Assembly (NCBI RefSeq): GCF_002994045.1
Contig: NZ_MQUC01000003.1
Coordinates: forward strand, 658,501 to 722,500
Source of the DNA: Nonlabens agnitus
GTDB taxonomy: Bacteria; Bacteroidota; Bacteroidia; Flavobacteriales; Flavobacteriaceae
Direction of reading: 5' to 3'
DNA length: 64,000 nt
Within the stretch, counting starts at the first letter, position 1; each line of letters begins with the position of its first letter. The notes beneath the pieces were generated by a model that had not been told where the DNA came from, made no database searches, and worked only from the letters and a program-made list of their open reading frames with translations. This document shows, one piece after another, positions 15,550 through 24,553 of this stretch. The translations under genes and the position numbers were made by a program.

Positions 15550-17064
15550 ATGAATTACTTCAAAAGGCCGCTTGGGCTTATATTGCTTTTGTTGATAGTC
15601 ACCAGCTGTGGTTCTTACTTTAGCCAGCCATTAGACATACAGAACGCGAGAATAGGTGAAACTACAGATGCGACCTACACCTTAAGGAACCTGCCACCAC
15701 CAACAGCACCCGCTGTAGTTGGAGTTTATCGATTTGAAGATCAAACAGGTCAATTTAAGCAAACCGAAAATGGTTCTACCTTTAGTAATGCGGTTACTCA
15801 AGGTGGAACAACAATTCTAATTAAGGCACTTGAAGATTCTCGATGGTTTACACCTATAGAAAGAGAAAATCTAGACAATTTGCTTAATGAACGTCAGATT
15901 ATTAATACGACACGTAAAGATTATGCTCTTCAAACAGGTACTCAACAACAACCTTTACCAGCATTATTATATGCAGGTGTATTAATAGAAGGTGGTATTG
16001 TTTCATATGACACTAACGTATTAACTGGTGGAGTGGGCGCACGATATTTTGGCGCGGGAGGATCCAGTAAATACCGTCAAGATCGTGTCACCATTTATTT
16101 GAGAGCCGTGAATACACAAACTGGTAAAATTGCAAAAACGGTTTATGTTTCTAAATCAATTTACTCACAGGCTGTCGACGCAAGTCTGTTTAGATATGTA
16201 AACTTTAGGCGCTTACTAGAAGCCGAAACTGGATTCACAAGAAATGAACCGGGCCAATTAGCTGTTAAGGAAGCTATCGAAAAGGCTGTTGAAGCATTGA
16301 TAATAGAAGGAATCGAAGTGGGCTTGTGGTACCCTGAAGGAGGTGATACAGTAGCGCAAAAGTTGATAACCGATTATAGAAGCGAAAAAGAAGTTGCAGA
16401 ACGTACAGACGTATATCAACGCGAGCTTCTAGACCGTCGCAGTAAATGGCGCTTTGAAGCAGGTGCGGGTGGTACTTACGCAAATAACGATTTAGGAAAT
16501 CCCTACTATGAATACTCTCTGACTGCAGGTCTAAAGTACAACCTCTCACCATTCTTAGGCATCAATGCCCAGGGTAACGGCTACCGTATTAAAAATACGG
16601 GATTGCTTAATAGGCAATTTGTAAGTACAGACCTGAATTTAGAATTCACCGTTTTACCTTATGAGAAATTCTCCCCTTTTATATATGCAGGTCCAGGAAT
16701 TAATTTTGCTAATAGTTTTAAAATTAGCGACTTTAAGGCGCAAGCAGGCTTAGGGTTTGAGTACTTGATTTCTCCTAGCATTGGAATAAAGGTTTATGGT
16801 GATTACAACGTTGTGTTTAGCGATCAAATGGATTACGAGGTTGCTGGAGTACGTGATGACCAGTACTATAAGTTTGGCGCAGGAATCAATATTTATTTGG
16901 GTAATAATCAGGCAAAAGAAAACTCACCTAATTACATACAACGTCGTGAAGCCAGAGAGCTTAAAAGATTAAGCAAACGGCAAAATGAAAATGATAGCAC
17001 AGGCATTATTGTGGATTCGCTTTCGCGAAAGCGAACTAATCAAAATTCAAATCAAGGACAATGA
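15550..17064 (+). CDS. csgG: curli secretion pore CsgG with extra C-terminal beta-barrel
   Basis: 504 residues against 277 in E. coli. Lipoprotein signal ending LLLLIVTSC (Cys 20). Residues of about 50-280 are the CsgG fold: VGVYRFEDQTGQFK, DSRWFTPIERENLDNLLNER, and NVLTGGVGARYFGAG (a transmembrane hairpin). At the constriction the E. coli Phe56 is kept (STFSNAV), but the residues matching Tyr51 and Asn55 differ. After about 300 a second module of alternating beta strands (RKWRFEAGAGG ... YYKFGAGINIYLG) looks like an 8-strand OmpA-type barrel. A basic tail follows, carrying the local palindrome (SLSRKR). The next gene overlaps by four bases (ATGA). Confidence 0.95.
   Translation: MNYFKRPLGLILLLLIVTSCGSYFSQPLDIQNARIGETTDATYTLRNLPPPTAPAVVGVYRFEDQTGQFKQTENGSTFSNAVTQGGTTILIKALEDSRWFTPIERENLDNLLNERQIINTTRKDYALQTGTQQQPLPALLYAGVLIEGGIVSYDTNVLTGGVGARYFGAGGSSKYRQDRVTIYLRAVNTQTGKIAKTVYVSKSIYSQAVDASLFRYVNFRRLLEAETGFTRNEPGQLAVKEAIEKAVEALIIEGIEVGLWYPEGGDTVAQKLITDYRSEKEVAERTDVYQRELLDRRSKWRFEAGAGGTYANNDLGNPYYEYSLTAGLKYNLSPFLGINAQGNGYRIKNTGLLNRQFVSTDLNLEFTVLPYEKFSPFIYAGPGINFANSFKISDFKAQAGLGFEYLISPSIGIKVYGDYNVVFSDQMDYEVAGVRDDQYYKFGAGINIYLGNNQAKENSPNYIQRREARELKRLSKRQNENDSTGIIVDSLSRKRTNQNSNQGQ
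17018..17033. repeat. CGCTTTCGCGAAAGCG palindrome inside csgG tail
   Basis: Perfect copy, read as SLSRKR near the CsgG C-terminus. Confidence 0.95.
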
Positions 17065-18542
17065 GAAAGTTACAATATTTGATCATCGCTGTCCTGGCGA
17101 TTTTAGTAGCAGGATGTACGGAAGAAACACTTTCTATAGATGGTGGTAGAGGGACTATAACTGGAACGGTTGTCCAAGACATCACATTCGAACCGCTAGT
17201 CAATGTGAAAATTTCAACTAATCCTAATTCCAATACGGTCTTTACAGATGCTTCAGGGAAATTTTCTATCGAGGCTGAACAGGGAACTTATGCAGTGAAG
17301 GCAGAGAAAGAGGGCTTTTTAGTTGAGTTTGAGTCTGCCGAAGTGGCGACTGATGAGGATACACAAGTTGTTTTTGAGCTTCAATTATCAACTGCTAATA
17401 ATAGGCCGCCAGTGGCTCCAGACCTCATTTTTCCTGAAGACAATGCAACTAACATCAATTCTGAAGTCACTTTTAATTGGGATGCAACAGATCCAGATGA
17501 GGATGCTTTGACTTATACTCTTGAAATTCGTAATGCGACGACTGATGCTGTCCAACGATTTACTGATCTTGAGACGAGTGAACAGGAAGTGACTTTAGAG
17601 TTTGGGACCTCATATTTTTGGCAGGTTACAGTGAATGATGGTGTTAACGAATCCGTGAATAGCACAGTAAATAGTTTTACGACGGCTCCGTTTCCAGCAA
17701 ATAGATTTCATTATGTGCGCAAAGTATCTGGGAATAATATTATTTATAGTGCAGATGCTGATGGGAACGAAATCCAACTAACGGCTTCTTCAAATAACAG
17801 TTACCGCCCGCGGACTAATAGAGTGGTTTCAAAGATCGCCTTTTTGCGCAGCGTTGGTGCTAATACGCATGTATTCGTGATGGATCAAGATGGAAGAAAT
17901 AAGCGCCAGGTGACTAATACGGTTCCTGTAGCAGGATTTAACATGGATGAAGTAGATATTTCATGGAATAATAATGGATCAGTTATCTATTATCCATCGC
18001 TAGACAAATTGTATAGGATAAACGCAGATGGTAGTGGTTTATCGTTAGTATTTCAATTAAGCAATGGAAATCTGATTACAGAGGTTGACTATAATGATGG
18101 TGTAATAGCCCTTAAAACCAATAACTTTAGTGGTTACAATGTCGAGATCTTTACGATTTCAGAAGCAGGACAGGTTTTAAACACTGTATTAAGTGGTGTA
18201 AAGGGTGCCGCTGGTGGTTTAGAATTAAGTATTGATAATAGCAAATTATTATATACCTATGATGTTTCTGAATTTGAAAGTTCTAATTATCGTCAAATTA
18301 ATTCGAGGGTTTTTGTACACACCTTTAGCACATCGACTGCCACTGATGAGTCAGATGACAAGATAGCTGGGACGAATGACTTAGACGCAAGATTCTCACC
18401 AACAGATGCTCAAATCATTGTGAATAATAGGTCTAACGATAGTAATTCTGGTGGTACCATTCAAGTAATTGATATCAACTCAAATATTGTGAATCCTAGA
18501 AACGACTTATTTAATAATGCCTTTATGCCAGACTGGGAATAG
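17061..18542 (+). CDS. lipoprotein with CarboxypepD_reg-like, FnIII-like and TolB-like propeller domains
   Basis: 493 residues. Lipoprotein signal MRKLQYLIIAVLAILVAGC (Cys 19). Residues of about 32-110 look like a carboxypeptidase-regulatory/Ig-like domain (GTITGTVVQDITFEPLVNVKIS ... YAVKAEKEGF). About 115-210 look like a fibronectin-III-type domain (PDLIFPEDNATNINSEVTFNWDATDPD). The rest is a TolB/WD40-like propeller (ADGNEIQLT, MDQDGRNKRQVT, INADGSGL). It overlaps csgG by four bases, so it belongs to the curli operon, though no E. coli counterpart exists. It may tether or organise fibres at the outer membrane; this is inference from linkage. Confidence 0.8.
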   Translation: MRKLQYLIIAVLAILVAGCTEETLSIDGGRGTITGTVVQDITFEPLVNVKISTNPNSNTVFTDASGKFSIEAEQGTYAVKAEKEGFLVEFESAEVATDEDTQVVFELQLSTANNRPPVAPDLIFPEDNATNINSEVTFNWDATDPDEDALTYTLEIRNATTDAVQRFTDLETSEQEVTLEFGTSYFWQVTVNDGVNESVNSTVNSFTTAPFPANRFHYVRKVSGNNIIYSADADGNEIQLTASSNNSYRPRTNRVVSKIAFLRSVGANTHVFVMDQDGRNKRQVTNTVPVAGFNMDEVDISWNNNGSVIYYPSLDKLYRINADGSGLSLVFQLSNGNLITEVDYNDGVIALKTNNFSGYNVEIFTISEAGQVLNTVLSGVKGAAGGLELSIDNSKLLYTYDVSEFESSNYRQINSRVFVHTFSTSTATDESDDKIAGTNDLDARFSPTDAQIIVNNRSNDSNSGGTIQVIDINSNIVNPRNDLFNNAFMPDWE

Positions 18543-18930
18543 CATCCTTTTATCTATGAAGAGATGCGTAATCTCTTCTTAAGAAGTATGAATCTCTGAG
18601 CAAGATTCAATAAATTTCAGATAACCGAATATGATACTTACGCGCATCAATATTTATGTTGCTATTCCTTTACTGGTACAAATATGAGTACAAAAAGAAA
18701 GCCAAGTTCAAGATTTAGGGAATCTTTTACTTGGCTTTTTATTTATTCTAAATATGCGTTCAATATAAGAACTATAAAGTTTAATCAACGAATTATTCTT
18801 TCAAATAACGTTTAATTAAGTCGATAAACAGTTAATCGATCGACAATTGGGTAAAAGTAGAGTGATTTTAACTTGATATTTTGAGCTATTAGTAGATTTC
18901 CTACGTCTACAGCCAAAATTATCGTGAGCC
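18543..18930. other. intergenic region between curli operon and beta-helix operon
   Basis: Apart from one terminator hairpin (18698-18738) I see no gene, RNA or repeat here; the rest is AT-rich. Confidence 0.6.
18698..18740 (+). terminator. terminator downstream of curli operon
   Basis: AAAGCCAAGT (18698-18707) pairs with ACTTGGCTTT (18729-18738) around a 21-base loop, followed by T residues. Confidence 0.75.
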
Positions 18931-20466
18931 TTATAACTCTAAATCCACACTTTCAAACGCACCGGCATCTGGTTCATCGCCACGCAAAGCACCACTAATG
19001 TCTATCGTGGTAGCAGTACTGGAGTTTGCGATGGCATTTGCGCCGCTCTCATCGTCTATTCGTAGTAGATTACGAGCAACATCTTCAAAAAGAGGCTCTT
19101 GATTTAGAATGACTTGAGAGAAAATGGCTGGATTATTAAAATCGTATAGCGCATTTTGGGCAAAGTCATCAAATAAATCATTGAAACGCAATAGGCTGTT
19201 CTCAAAGGAATAATTGAAGTCCACACCATCAAAGGCACCTAAGATGAATTCAATATTACGATCGCCATAAACGATACCGTTTGTAAAACTGAATTGTGTC
19301 AAAGGCTCAGTGAGTTCAGTGTTTGGGATAGTGTTGGAAACAAAGAGTGCTGGGTCTTGTCTAAAACCTTTATTCCAGTAGTTTGAGATCGTGCAATTAT
19401 TGAACGCATAGGTACCACCTAATCTAGCTACAAGAGCTGATTGCCCAGCATTGTGAATGATTAGATTTTCGGCCGTTATGTTTGCAGTAGTAGCCAATAA
19501 ACCAACATTAGAAGAGTTAAAAATTTTGGAATTATCAATTTTTAAAGTAGCTCCGTCAGCTACCTGGTTCTGGTTGTCCATGATAATACCGATGCTTGCA
19601 TTTTTGATGGTAGTATAAGATATCTCGTGATTTTTGCTACCATCCGTCAACCAGATTCCAAACCACTGCCCAGTGACATTTTCAAAAGAAGGCTCCAATC
19701 GATCACCTTCAAAAATGACTTCATTTTCCATGGCCTCTGTGGTGGAAAGGGCGCCATTGATTTTTACACTGGATTCATTTGCGGCAATAATGCCACTTTG
19801 ATTATGAAAAAATAAACGTGCTCCAGCTTCTACGGTCATCGTCTTGTCTGGCGGCACAGCGGCAAACCCATAGATTACATAAGGTTTTTCATTGGTGAAG
19901 TTGAGTTGATCGTCATCCAGGAAAAATCCTGAAATCCTAATCTCATTGTTCTCATCATCTGTTCCTAACAATAGGGTTTCTTCTATCCCAGTCGCATCAC
20001 GTTCTGGAAATAAAAATATGGCATCCTTTACCAGTGTTATGAGTTGAACATTCTGCTGATTTGCACCAATATCAAATTCAATGACGTCCTCATATAGGAA
20101 TTCATTACCACTAGAAAAGTCATCAATGTCCACCGTTGTTTCTACAAAAACATAAAGAGAATCGTTAGCTAACAATTCTACGTTTTCAAATATCTGTCCA
20201 GGGACACCATCTACTGCCAGTCGGTATCTGGAATCATTACCTCTTGATAACGCTACTCTTGGAATTACGATATCATCATCGCTACGATTGTACACTTTAA
20301 AAGTCCTGGTGCTACTGCCTATGTTGCTAAAAATAGTATCCAGAAAAATAGTGTCTTGGGAGAATCCTAGATTACCAGAGCTTTGGGCAAATTCAAAATC
20401 ATTACGACAAGACGATAGTCCTATAATGAGGATCAAGATCAATCCGGTAAGTAGCTGTTTTTTCAT
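18931..20466 (-). CDS. right-handed beta-helix lipoprotein
   Basis: 511 residues. Lipoprotein signal MKKQLLTGLILILIIGLSSC (Cys 20). The first 150 residues look like an Ig-like domain (DTIFSNIGSSTRTFKVYNRSDDDIVIPRVAL). From about 200 to 420 are parallel beta-helix rungs (ARLFFHNQSGIIAANESSVKINGAL, ISYTTIKNASIGIIMDNQN, IFNSSNVGLLATTANITAENLIIHNAGQSALVAR). The C-terminus has PDAGAFES, as in other surface beta-helix proteins. I recognise the type but know no function; an outer-surface carbohydrate-binding or structural role is possible. Its ATG overlaps the thioesterase stop (ATGA), so the genes are coupled. Confidence 0.8.
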   Translation of the reverse strand: MKKQLLTGLILILIIGLSSCRNDFEFAQSSGNLGFSQDTIFLDTIFSNIGSSTRTFKVYNRSDDDIVIPRVALSRGNDSRYRLAVDGVPGQIFENVELLANDSLYVFVETTVDIDDFSSGNEFLYEDVIEFDIGANQQNVQLITLVKDAIFLFPERDATGIEETLLLGTDDENNEIRISGFFLDDDQLNFTNEKPYVIYGFAAVPPDKTMTVEAGARLFFHNQSGIIAANESSVKINGALSTTEAMENEVIFEGDRLEPSFENVTGQWFGIWLTDGSKNHEISYTTIKNASIGIIMDNQNQVADGATLKIDNSKIFNSSNVGLLATTANITAENLIIHNAGQSALVARLGGTYAFNNCTISNYWNKGFRQDPALFVSNTIPNTELTEPLTQFSFTNGIVYGDRNIEFILGAFDGVDFNYSFENSLLRFNDLFDDFAQNALYDFNNPAIFSQVILNQEPLFEDVARNLLRIDDESGANAIANSSTATTIDISGALRGDEPDAGAFESVDLEL

Positions 20467-20870
20467 TCCTTTATTTCAAAAAGGTCTCGCAATTCTTGAG
20501 AGATGCGCACCGGTTTTCCTTCTTTGTCTATAGCGCACCAGTCAGATACCGTTTTGGCCAGTAATTTATTGGTCGCTGCATGGTAGATCTCTATAAAACG
20601 CTCGTACCTAACATTTGTTGCTCGTCCTACTTGAGTCTTGATCTTGATAAGATCGTTTAATACTGCAGATCTTTTATACTCGATACAATGTTTGATCATG
20701 ACCCAATCATATTTGTCAAGAATTTCTTGAGGTGCCACCGTCAACCAGTGTTTCATGGCAATATCATTAGCCCATTGGACATAAACGACATTATTGACAT
20801 GGTCTAGGTCATCGATTTCATCACGAGAAACCGTGCGTTGATCTTCAAAAATGGGAAGGCTGTGGTCCAA
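20463..20870 (-). CDS. acyl-CoA thioesterase, hotdog fold (4HBT family)
   Basis: 135 residues. The hotdog-fold signature DEIDDLDHVNNVVYVQWAND near 16-35 places it in the 4-hydroxybenzoyl-CoA thioesterase-like group, which hydrolyses acyl-CoA or acyl-ACP thioesters in the cytoplasm. The start is a TTG at 20870-20868, one base after the stop of the upstream gene. No ATG gives a complete domain, so TTG is the best choice. The substrate cannot be read from the sequence. Confidence 0.85.
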   Translation of the reverse strand: MDHSLPIFEDQRTVSRDEIDDLDHVNNVVYVQWANDIAMKHWLTVAPQEILDKYDWVMIKHCIEYKRSAVLNDLIKIKTQVGRATNVRYERFIEIYHAATNKLLAKTVSDWCAIDKEGKPVRISQELRDLFEIKE

Positions 20871-20871
20871 T

Positions 20872-21924
20872 CTATTCTGTGATTTCTATTTCAAACATTT
20901 TATGCCAGCGTTTTCCAGTCACAAATAAACGGTTGGTAGACTTGTCATAAGCAATACCATTAAGGACATTATCTTCTTTGTCCCAGTTAGGGATTTGATC
21001 TTTTAAAGTAGTCATGTTTAGGACACCTTCCAGCGCACCTGTTTTGGGGTCTAAAATAAAAACAGCGTTTTCCTGATAGATGTTTGCATAGATTTTACCG
21101 TCAACATATTCCAGTTCATTGATTTTTTCAAACGTCTTTTTATTGGAAACTATCTGGATATACTCCAGCTCTTCATAGGTATCAGGATCCAGTTTCCAGA
21201 TCTTGTCGCTACCATCGCTTTTATACAGAAACTCACCGTCGTTGCACAAGCCCCAACCTTCCTTACTTTGATTGTATTTAAATGTATCAGTTTCATTAAG
21301 GTTAAGGTCATAAACATACCCAAAACGACTTCTCCAGGTCAATTGATACACCTTGTCATCTAGAATGGTAAGGCCTTCTGCAAATATGTCTTTGCCCAGT
21401 TCTTTTTTCTCCAGTACCTCTCCAGTTTCCACTTGTGTGATACGTACATCAGATTCCCCATATTGCCCAGTACTTTCGTATAATTTCCCATTGTGGAACT
21501 CAAGCCCTTGCGTATAAGCCGACTCATCATGAGGGTAAGTGTTTACAATATTGTAATTATAAATCTTTGGTGCTGCAGGATTCATTCGGTTTATGCTCGT
21601 TGCAGCGGTGGCCACCATATTATTGCGGTAGACCACAGCCTTGTAGGTAAGTGTACCTAGAGGTTGGTTAGTTAGCTTTCGCGAAAGCGTATTACCCTCA
21701 GCATCCTCTAATTTACGGGCATTTTGATACCATACGATACTGTCTGCACCCATGGAAGCGTCGTCCACCAAAGAAATTTGCACGGTATCATCATCACTCC
21801 AATTATTTTTTTCATTGGTTATTTCCAGAGAATAGTTGGACTTGAATCGGTCCAACTCTGTTTTACAACTTGATAATGAGAGTGCTACAAAGGCAACTAA
21901 AACGCAATATTTCCAGTTCATCAT
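20872..21924 (-). CDS. glutaminyl-peptide cyclotransferase (glutamine cyclotransferase family), lipoprotein
   Basis: About 350 residues from the ATG at 21924 (MMNWKYCVLVAFVALSLSSC, lipid Cys 20). A longer frame from 21981 would run into the promoter of the SRP RNA gene and adds a poor N-terminus, so I reject it. After an Ig-like stretch, the domain from about 125 on (NTYPHDESAYTQGLEFHNGKLYESTGQYGES) is the five-blade propeller of the plant/bacterial type glutamine cyclotransferase, which turns N-terminal Gln into pyroglutamate. Blades continue with LTWRSRFGYVYD, WGLCNDGEFLYKSDGS and NELEYVDGKIYANIYQ. A palindrome near-copy encodes TLSRKL in the Ig-like part. Confidence 0.9.
   Translation of the reverse strand: MMNWKYCVLVAFVALSLSSCKTELDRFKSNYSLEITNEKNNWSDDDTVQISLVDDASMGADSIVWYQNARKLEDAEGNTLSRKLTNQPLGTLTYKAVVYRNNMVATAATSINRMNPAAPKIYNYNIVNTYPHDESAYTQGLEFHNGKLYESTGQYGESDVRITQVETGEVLEKKELGKDIFAEGLTILDDKVYQLTWRSRFGYVYDLNLNETDTFKYNQSKEGWGLCNDGEFLYKSDGSDKIWKLDPDTYEELEYIQIVSNKKTFEKINELEYVDGKIYANIYQENAVFILDPKTGALEGVLNMTTLKDQIPNWDKEDNVLNGIAYDKSTNRLFVTGKRWHKMFEIEITE
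21674..21689. repeat. palindrome near-copy inside glutamine cyclotransferase gene
   Basis: AGCTTTCGCGAAAGCG, one mismatch, read on the minus strand as LSRKL. Confidence 0.9.
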
Positions 21925-21974
21925 GGACTTGTTATGTTGCCGAAATATAGTGAGAAAAATGATGCTTAAAAACC

Positions 21975-22005
21975 TTTGCACAGCTCAAAGGAGACCTTAT
22001 ATTTG
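21975..22005 (+). promoter_or_regulatory. Bacteroidota-type promoter of the SRP RNA gene
   Basis: TTTG (21975-21978), a 19-base spacer, and TATATTTG (21998-22005): an exact match to the -33/-7 consensus. The RNA begins about five bases later. Confidence 0.85.
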
Positions 22006-22009
22006 CACC

Positions 22010-22112
22010 GGGCAAGTCCTACACAACCAGCTCCTGCTGAACTCCTCCAGGGCGGGAACGCAGCAAAGGTAAGCGGTCGTAGCGGTGTGATGTAGGTAGC
22101 TTGCCTTTTTTT
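22010..22112 (+). ncRNA. ffs: signal recognition particle RNA (4.5S type)
   Basis: A bacterial small SRP RNA of about 97 bases. The ends GGGCAAGTCCTAC and GTAGGTAGCTTGCC pair. The apical part carries the conserved Ffh-binding hairpin (CTCCTCCAGGGCGGGAACGC, then AGCAAAGGTAAG). It guides ribosomes making membrane proteins together with Ffh and FtsY. A T run directly after the closing helix (22106-22112) serves as terminator. It sits alone between two divergently placed protein genes. Confidence 0.93.
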
Positions 22113-22154
22113 GTGCTTTATACCGAAATATAAACATCTGAATATTAAGTGTTT

Positions 22155-22958
22155 ATGAAAAAAGTAGTTTTGATTACCGGCGGCTCGTCTGGAATAGGAA
22201 AGGCCATCGCTATTTATTTACAACAAGCCGGATACACTGTCTACGGCACCAGTCGCAATCCCGATCGATATCCAGATTCTCCAGTCCCGTTAGTTGCCAT
22301 GGATGTGCAGGATGAAGCATCTATCTCTACAGCCGTTTCTACCATAATCGAGAAAGAAAAAACCATTGATATTCTAATCAACAATGCTGGCGTTGGAATC
22401 ACTGGACCTATGGAAGAGACGCCTATAGAAGAGGTCAAGAATGCCATGGAAACCAACTTTTACGGTCCCTTAAGAGTGCTACAGGCCGTCTTGCCCATCA
22501 TGCGTCAGCAACGCAGTGGTCGTGTCATTAATATTACCAGTATCGCAGGTTATATGGGATTACCATATCGCGGTATTTATAGTGCCAGTAAAGGAGCGCT
22601 GGGAATCGCTACAGAGGCTTACCGTATGGAATGTGCGCATCTTAATATTCACTTTAGCAACGTTGCTCCAGGTGATTTTGCCACAAATATTGCTGCCGGT
22701 AGGTTTCATTCACCGTTTAAGGAAGGAAGTGACTACGCTGCTGGCTATTCCCATACCTTAAAATTGATCGACGATCATGTAGACGATGGTAGCGATCCTA
22801 TTGAGGTGGCCAAAAAAATCAAGGAGATCATCGAAATGAAGAATCCAGGCATTCATTATAAAGTAGGTAGCTTTTTACAAAAGTTTTCTATCGTGCTTAA
22901 AAAGATACTTCCAGAAAAACGATATGAACGCATGCTTAAAAAGCATTACGGATTGTAG
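22155..22958 (+). CDS. short-chain dehydrogenase/reductase
   Basis: 267 residues from the ATG at 22155; a GTG two codons earlier is in frame but less likely. Rossmann motif TGGSSGIGKAIA (about 8-19), NNAGVG near 80, and active-site Ser (ITSIAG) and YSASK (about 150). This is the classical SDR type; the C-terminal part (HYKVGSFLQKFSIVLKKILPEKRYERMLKKHYGL) is typical of flavobacterial SDRs acting on lipids or steroids. The substrate is unknown. The next gene follows after a short gap. Confidence 0.9.
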   Translation: MKKVVLITGGSSGIGKAIAIYLQQAGYTVYGTSRNPDRYPDSPVPLVAMDVQDEASISTAVSTIIEKEKTIDILINNAGVGITGPMEETPIEEVKNAMETNFYGPLRVLQAVLPIMRQQRSGRVINITSIAGYMGLPYRGIYSASKGALGIATEAYRMECAHLNIHFSNVAPGDFATNIAAGRFHSPFKEGSDYAAGYSHTLKLIDDHVDDGSDPIEVAKKIKEIIEMKNPGIHYKVGSFLQKFSIVLKKILPEKRYERMLKKHYGL

Positions 22959-22973
22959 GAATTTTACCTTAAT

Positions 22974-24335
22974 TTGTTGGGTTCAAAATTTTCAAGATTG
23001 TTCCGTTTCTTCTATCTGTGTTTTTTGATACTCTTTACTTGGACCGTCAAGGCTCAAGAGGTAGGTATATATTACGATCAGACCGGCGATCTTACACTAC
23101 CTCAAATGGAGGTTCAAGATTTTAAGCCAATATCTAGCGGTTATTCCAATGGTTTGCAACAAGGAATCTACTGGTTGAAAATCTCACCTTCAAGGGAAAC
23201 CATTTTCCAGCTTGAAAACAATCACATTAAAAAGATAGAGGGCTTTTCCAATTCAAACCCGATAAAGCTGGATAGGTTTACTGGTTTTACAAGCTTTTAT
23301 TTAAATCAGGAAGCGCCTACCTATATTAAAATGCTTATCGATAAAGAGGCCTATTTCCCTTATACCATTAAGAGTAGAGAGGACTTTAGGCGAGCAACGG
23401 TCATCAACCATATAGGAATGGGTCTTTTTTATGGTTTTGCAACCGTTTGCTTTCTTTTGAATATGGGTTTGTTCTATAATTCAAAGGATTTCTCATTTCT
23501 ATTTTATTCCATTTTCTTGTTTTTGATTCTATCAGTCATTGCGCATCGGGATGGTCTGGTAGAAATTTTGGGTTTGTCAGATTCCATGAAGGAAATAACG
23601 GAACCACTTTCCATTTCTATAGGTGGTTTGATGTGCGCTGTTTTTGCAAACGAGAGTGTCAAGATCAAGAATTATTTCCCATTCTTGGTTTACAGTTATT
23701 GGGTACTAGCCGTTTTAAGCATGATTTTGTTGGCTCTGTATTTCTCGACCCAGGACTATCTCTTTTTGGTTGGGATCTATTTTGTGTGTTTGTACATTTT
23801 TTTAAGCTCTTGGATCTCATCTCTTTTACTTATTCGGGTTCAAAGTTTTGCCATCGTGTTTTGTGTGGCCTATTTTTTCATGATGATCCTTGCGATCTTA
23901 TTCTATTTAGGTCCAGCGTTTGATCTGCAGTTTTTTGAGATGAAGAAAAGCTACCTTAAAGTGGGCGCTCTAGTAGAAATGGTCATTATCACGCTAGCCA
24001 TTCTTTATAGACTTAGAGTGATGGAACGCAATCAAAACCAGATGCGTGAAGAAATGAAATTTTATCTCTCACAAATATCTTTTTTGAATGAAGAGCTTGA
24101 GAAAAATCAATTGGGTCAGGACAACATCTTCACAAAATTTGACCTAACCTCGCGAGAGAGCGAAGTCCTGGATCTAATTGCCGCTGGAAAAACCAATAAG
24201 GAAATCGCAGATGAACTTTACATTTCCATCAACACGGTAAAATTCCATGTCAAAAAGGTTTATGAAAAGCTGGAAGTTTCCAACCGCAAAGAAGCTTATC
24301 AAATCGTAAAGTCCTCAAATGGAGAAATCTTGTAG
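22974..24335 (+). CDS. membrane-bound LuxR-type regulator with 7TM sensor region
   Basis: About 453 residues from a TTG at 22974 (22977 is equally possible; no ATG is available before the signal sequence). A signal-like N-terminus (FFYLCFLILFTWTVKAQ) is followed by an extracytoplasmic part of about 110 residues, then six to seven membrane helices (about 145-345), a short coiled linker and a C-terminal LuxR DNA-binding domain (LTSRESEVLDLIAAGKTNKEIADELYISINTVKFHVKKVY). The layout matches the 7TMR-DISM class of Bacteroidota regulators. It would sense something outside and bind DNA from the membrane. Targets are unknown. E. coli CsgD, the curli activator, is also LuxR-type, but linkage over 4 kb is weak evidence. 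Confidence 0.85.
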   Translation: MLGSKFSRLFRFFYLCFLILFTWTVKAQEVGIYYDQTGDLTLPQMEVQDFKPISSGYSNGLQQGIYWLKISPSRETIFQLENNHIKKIEGFSNSNPIKLDRFTGFTSFYLNQEAPTYIKMLIDKEAYFPYTIKSREDFRRATVINHIGMGLFYGFATVCFLLNMGLFYNSKDFSFLFYSIFLFLILSVIAHRDGLVEILGLSDSMKEITEPLSISIGGLMCAVFANESVKIKNYFPFLVYSYWVLAVLSMILLALYFSTQDYLFLVGIYFVCLYIFLSSWISSLLLIRVQSFAIVFCVAYFFMMILAILFYLGPAFDLQFFEMKKSYLKVGALVEMVIITLAILYRLRVMERNQNQMREEMKFYLSQISFLNEELEKNQLGQDNIFTKFDLTSRESEVLDLIAAGKTNKEIADELYISINTVKFHVKKVYEKLEVSNRKEAYQIVKSSNGEIL

Positions 24336-24488
24336 CGAATAGATGTTTTTTTGATATTGAAAATGAGATGATTATCAAGTAATAGCGGCACACTACCCGT
24401 TTACTACCCTATTATTTTTTCCATAAATTCCCTTAGCAAGATAAATTTACATTATAAAGTAATAGTCAAGGAAAAAGGATTTATTTCG

Positions 24489-24544
24489 AAGTGGAACCGA
24501 TGATCAACAAACGTAGGGTACGTTGAGAATCGTTCCACTTTTTT
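24489..24544. terminator. long hairpin between convergent genes
   Basis: AAGTGGAAC (24489-24497) pairs with GTTCCACTT (24532-24540), with a second inner hairpin AACGTA-GGG-TACGTT (24509-24523). T residues follow on the plus strand. It lies between the LuxR gene and the oppositely directed hydroxylase gene and could end both transcripts. Confidence 0.7.
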
Positions 24545-24553
24545 GATTGAGTT

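Noticed and set aside
20872..21981. longer start (21981) for the glutamine cyclotransferase
   Set aside because: It would overlap the SRP RNA promoter and put residues before the lipoprotein signal; the ATG at 21924 gives a clean signal.
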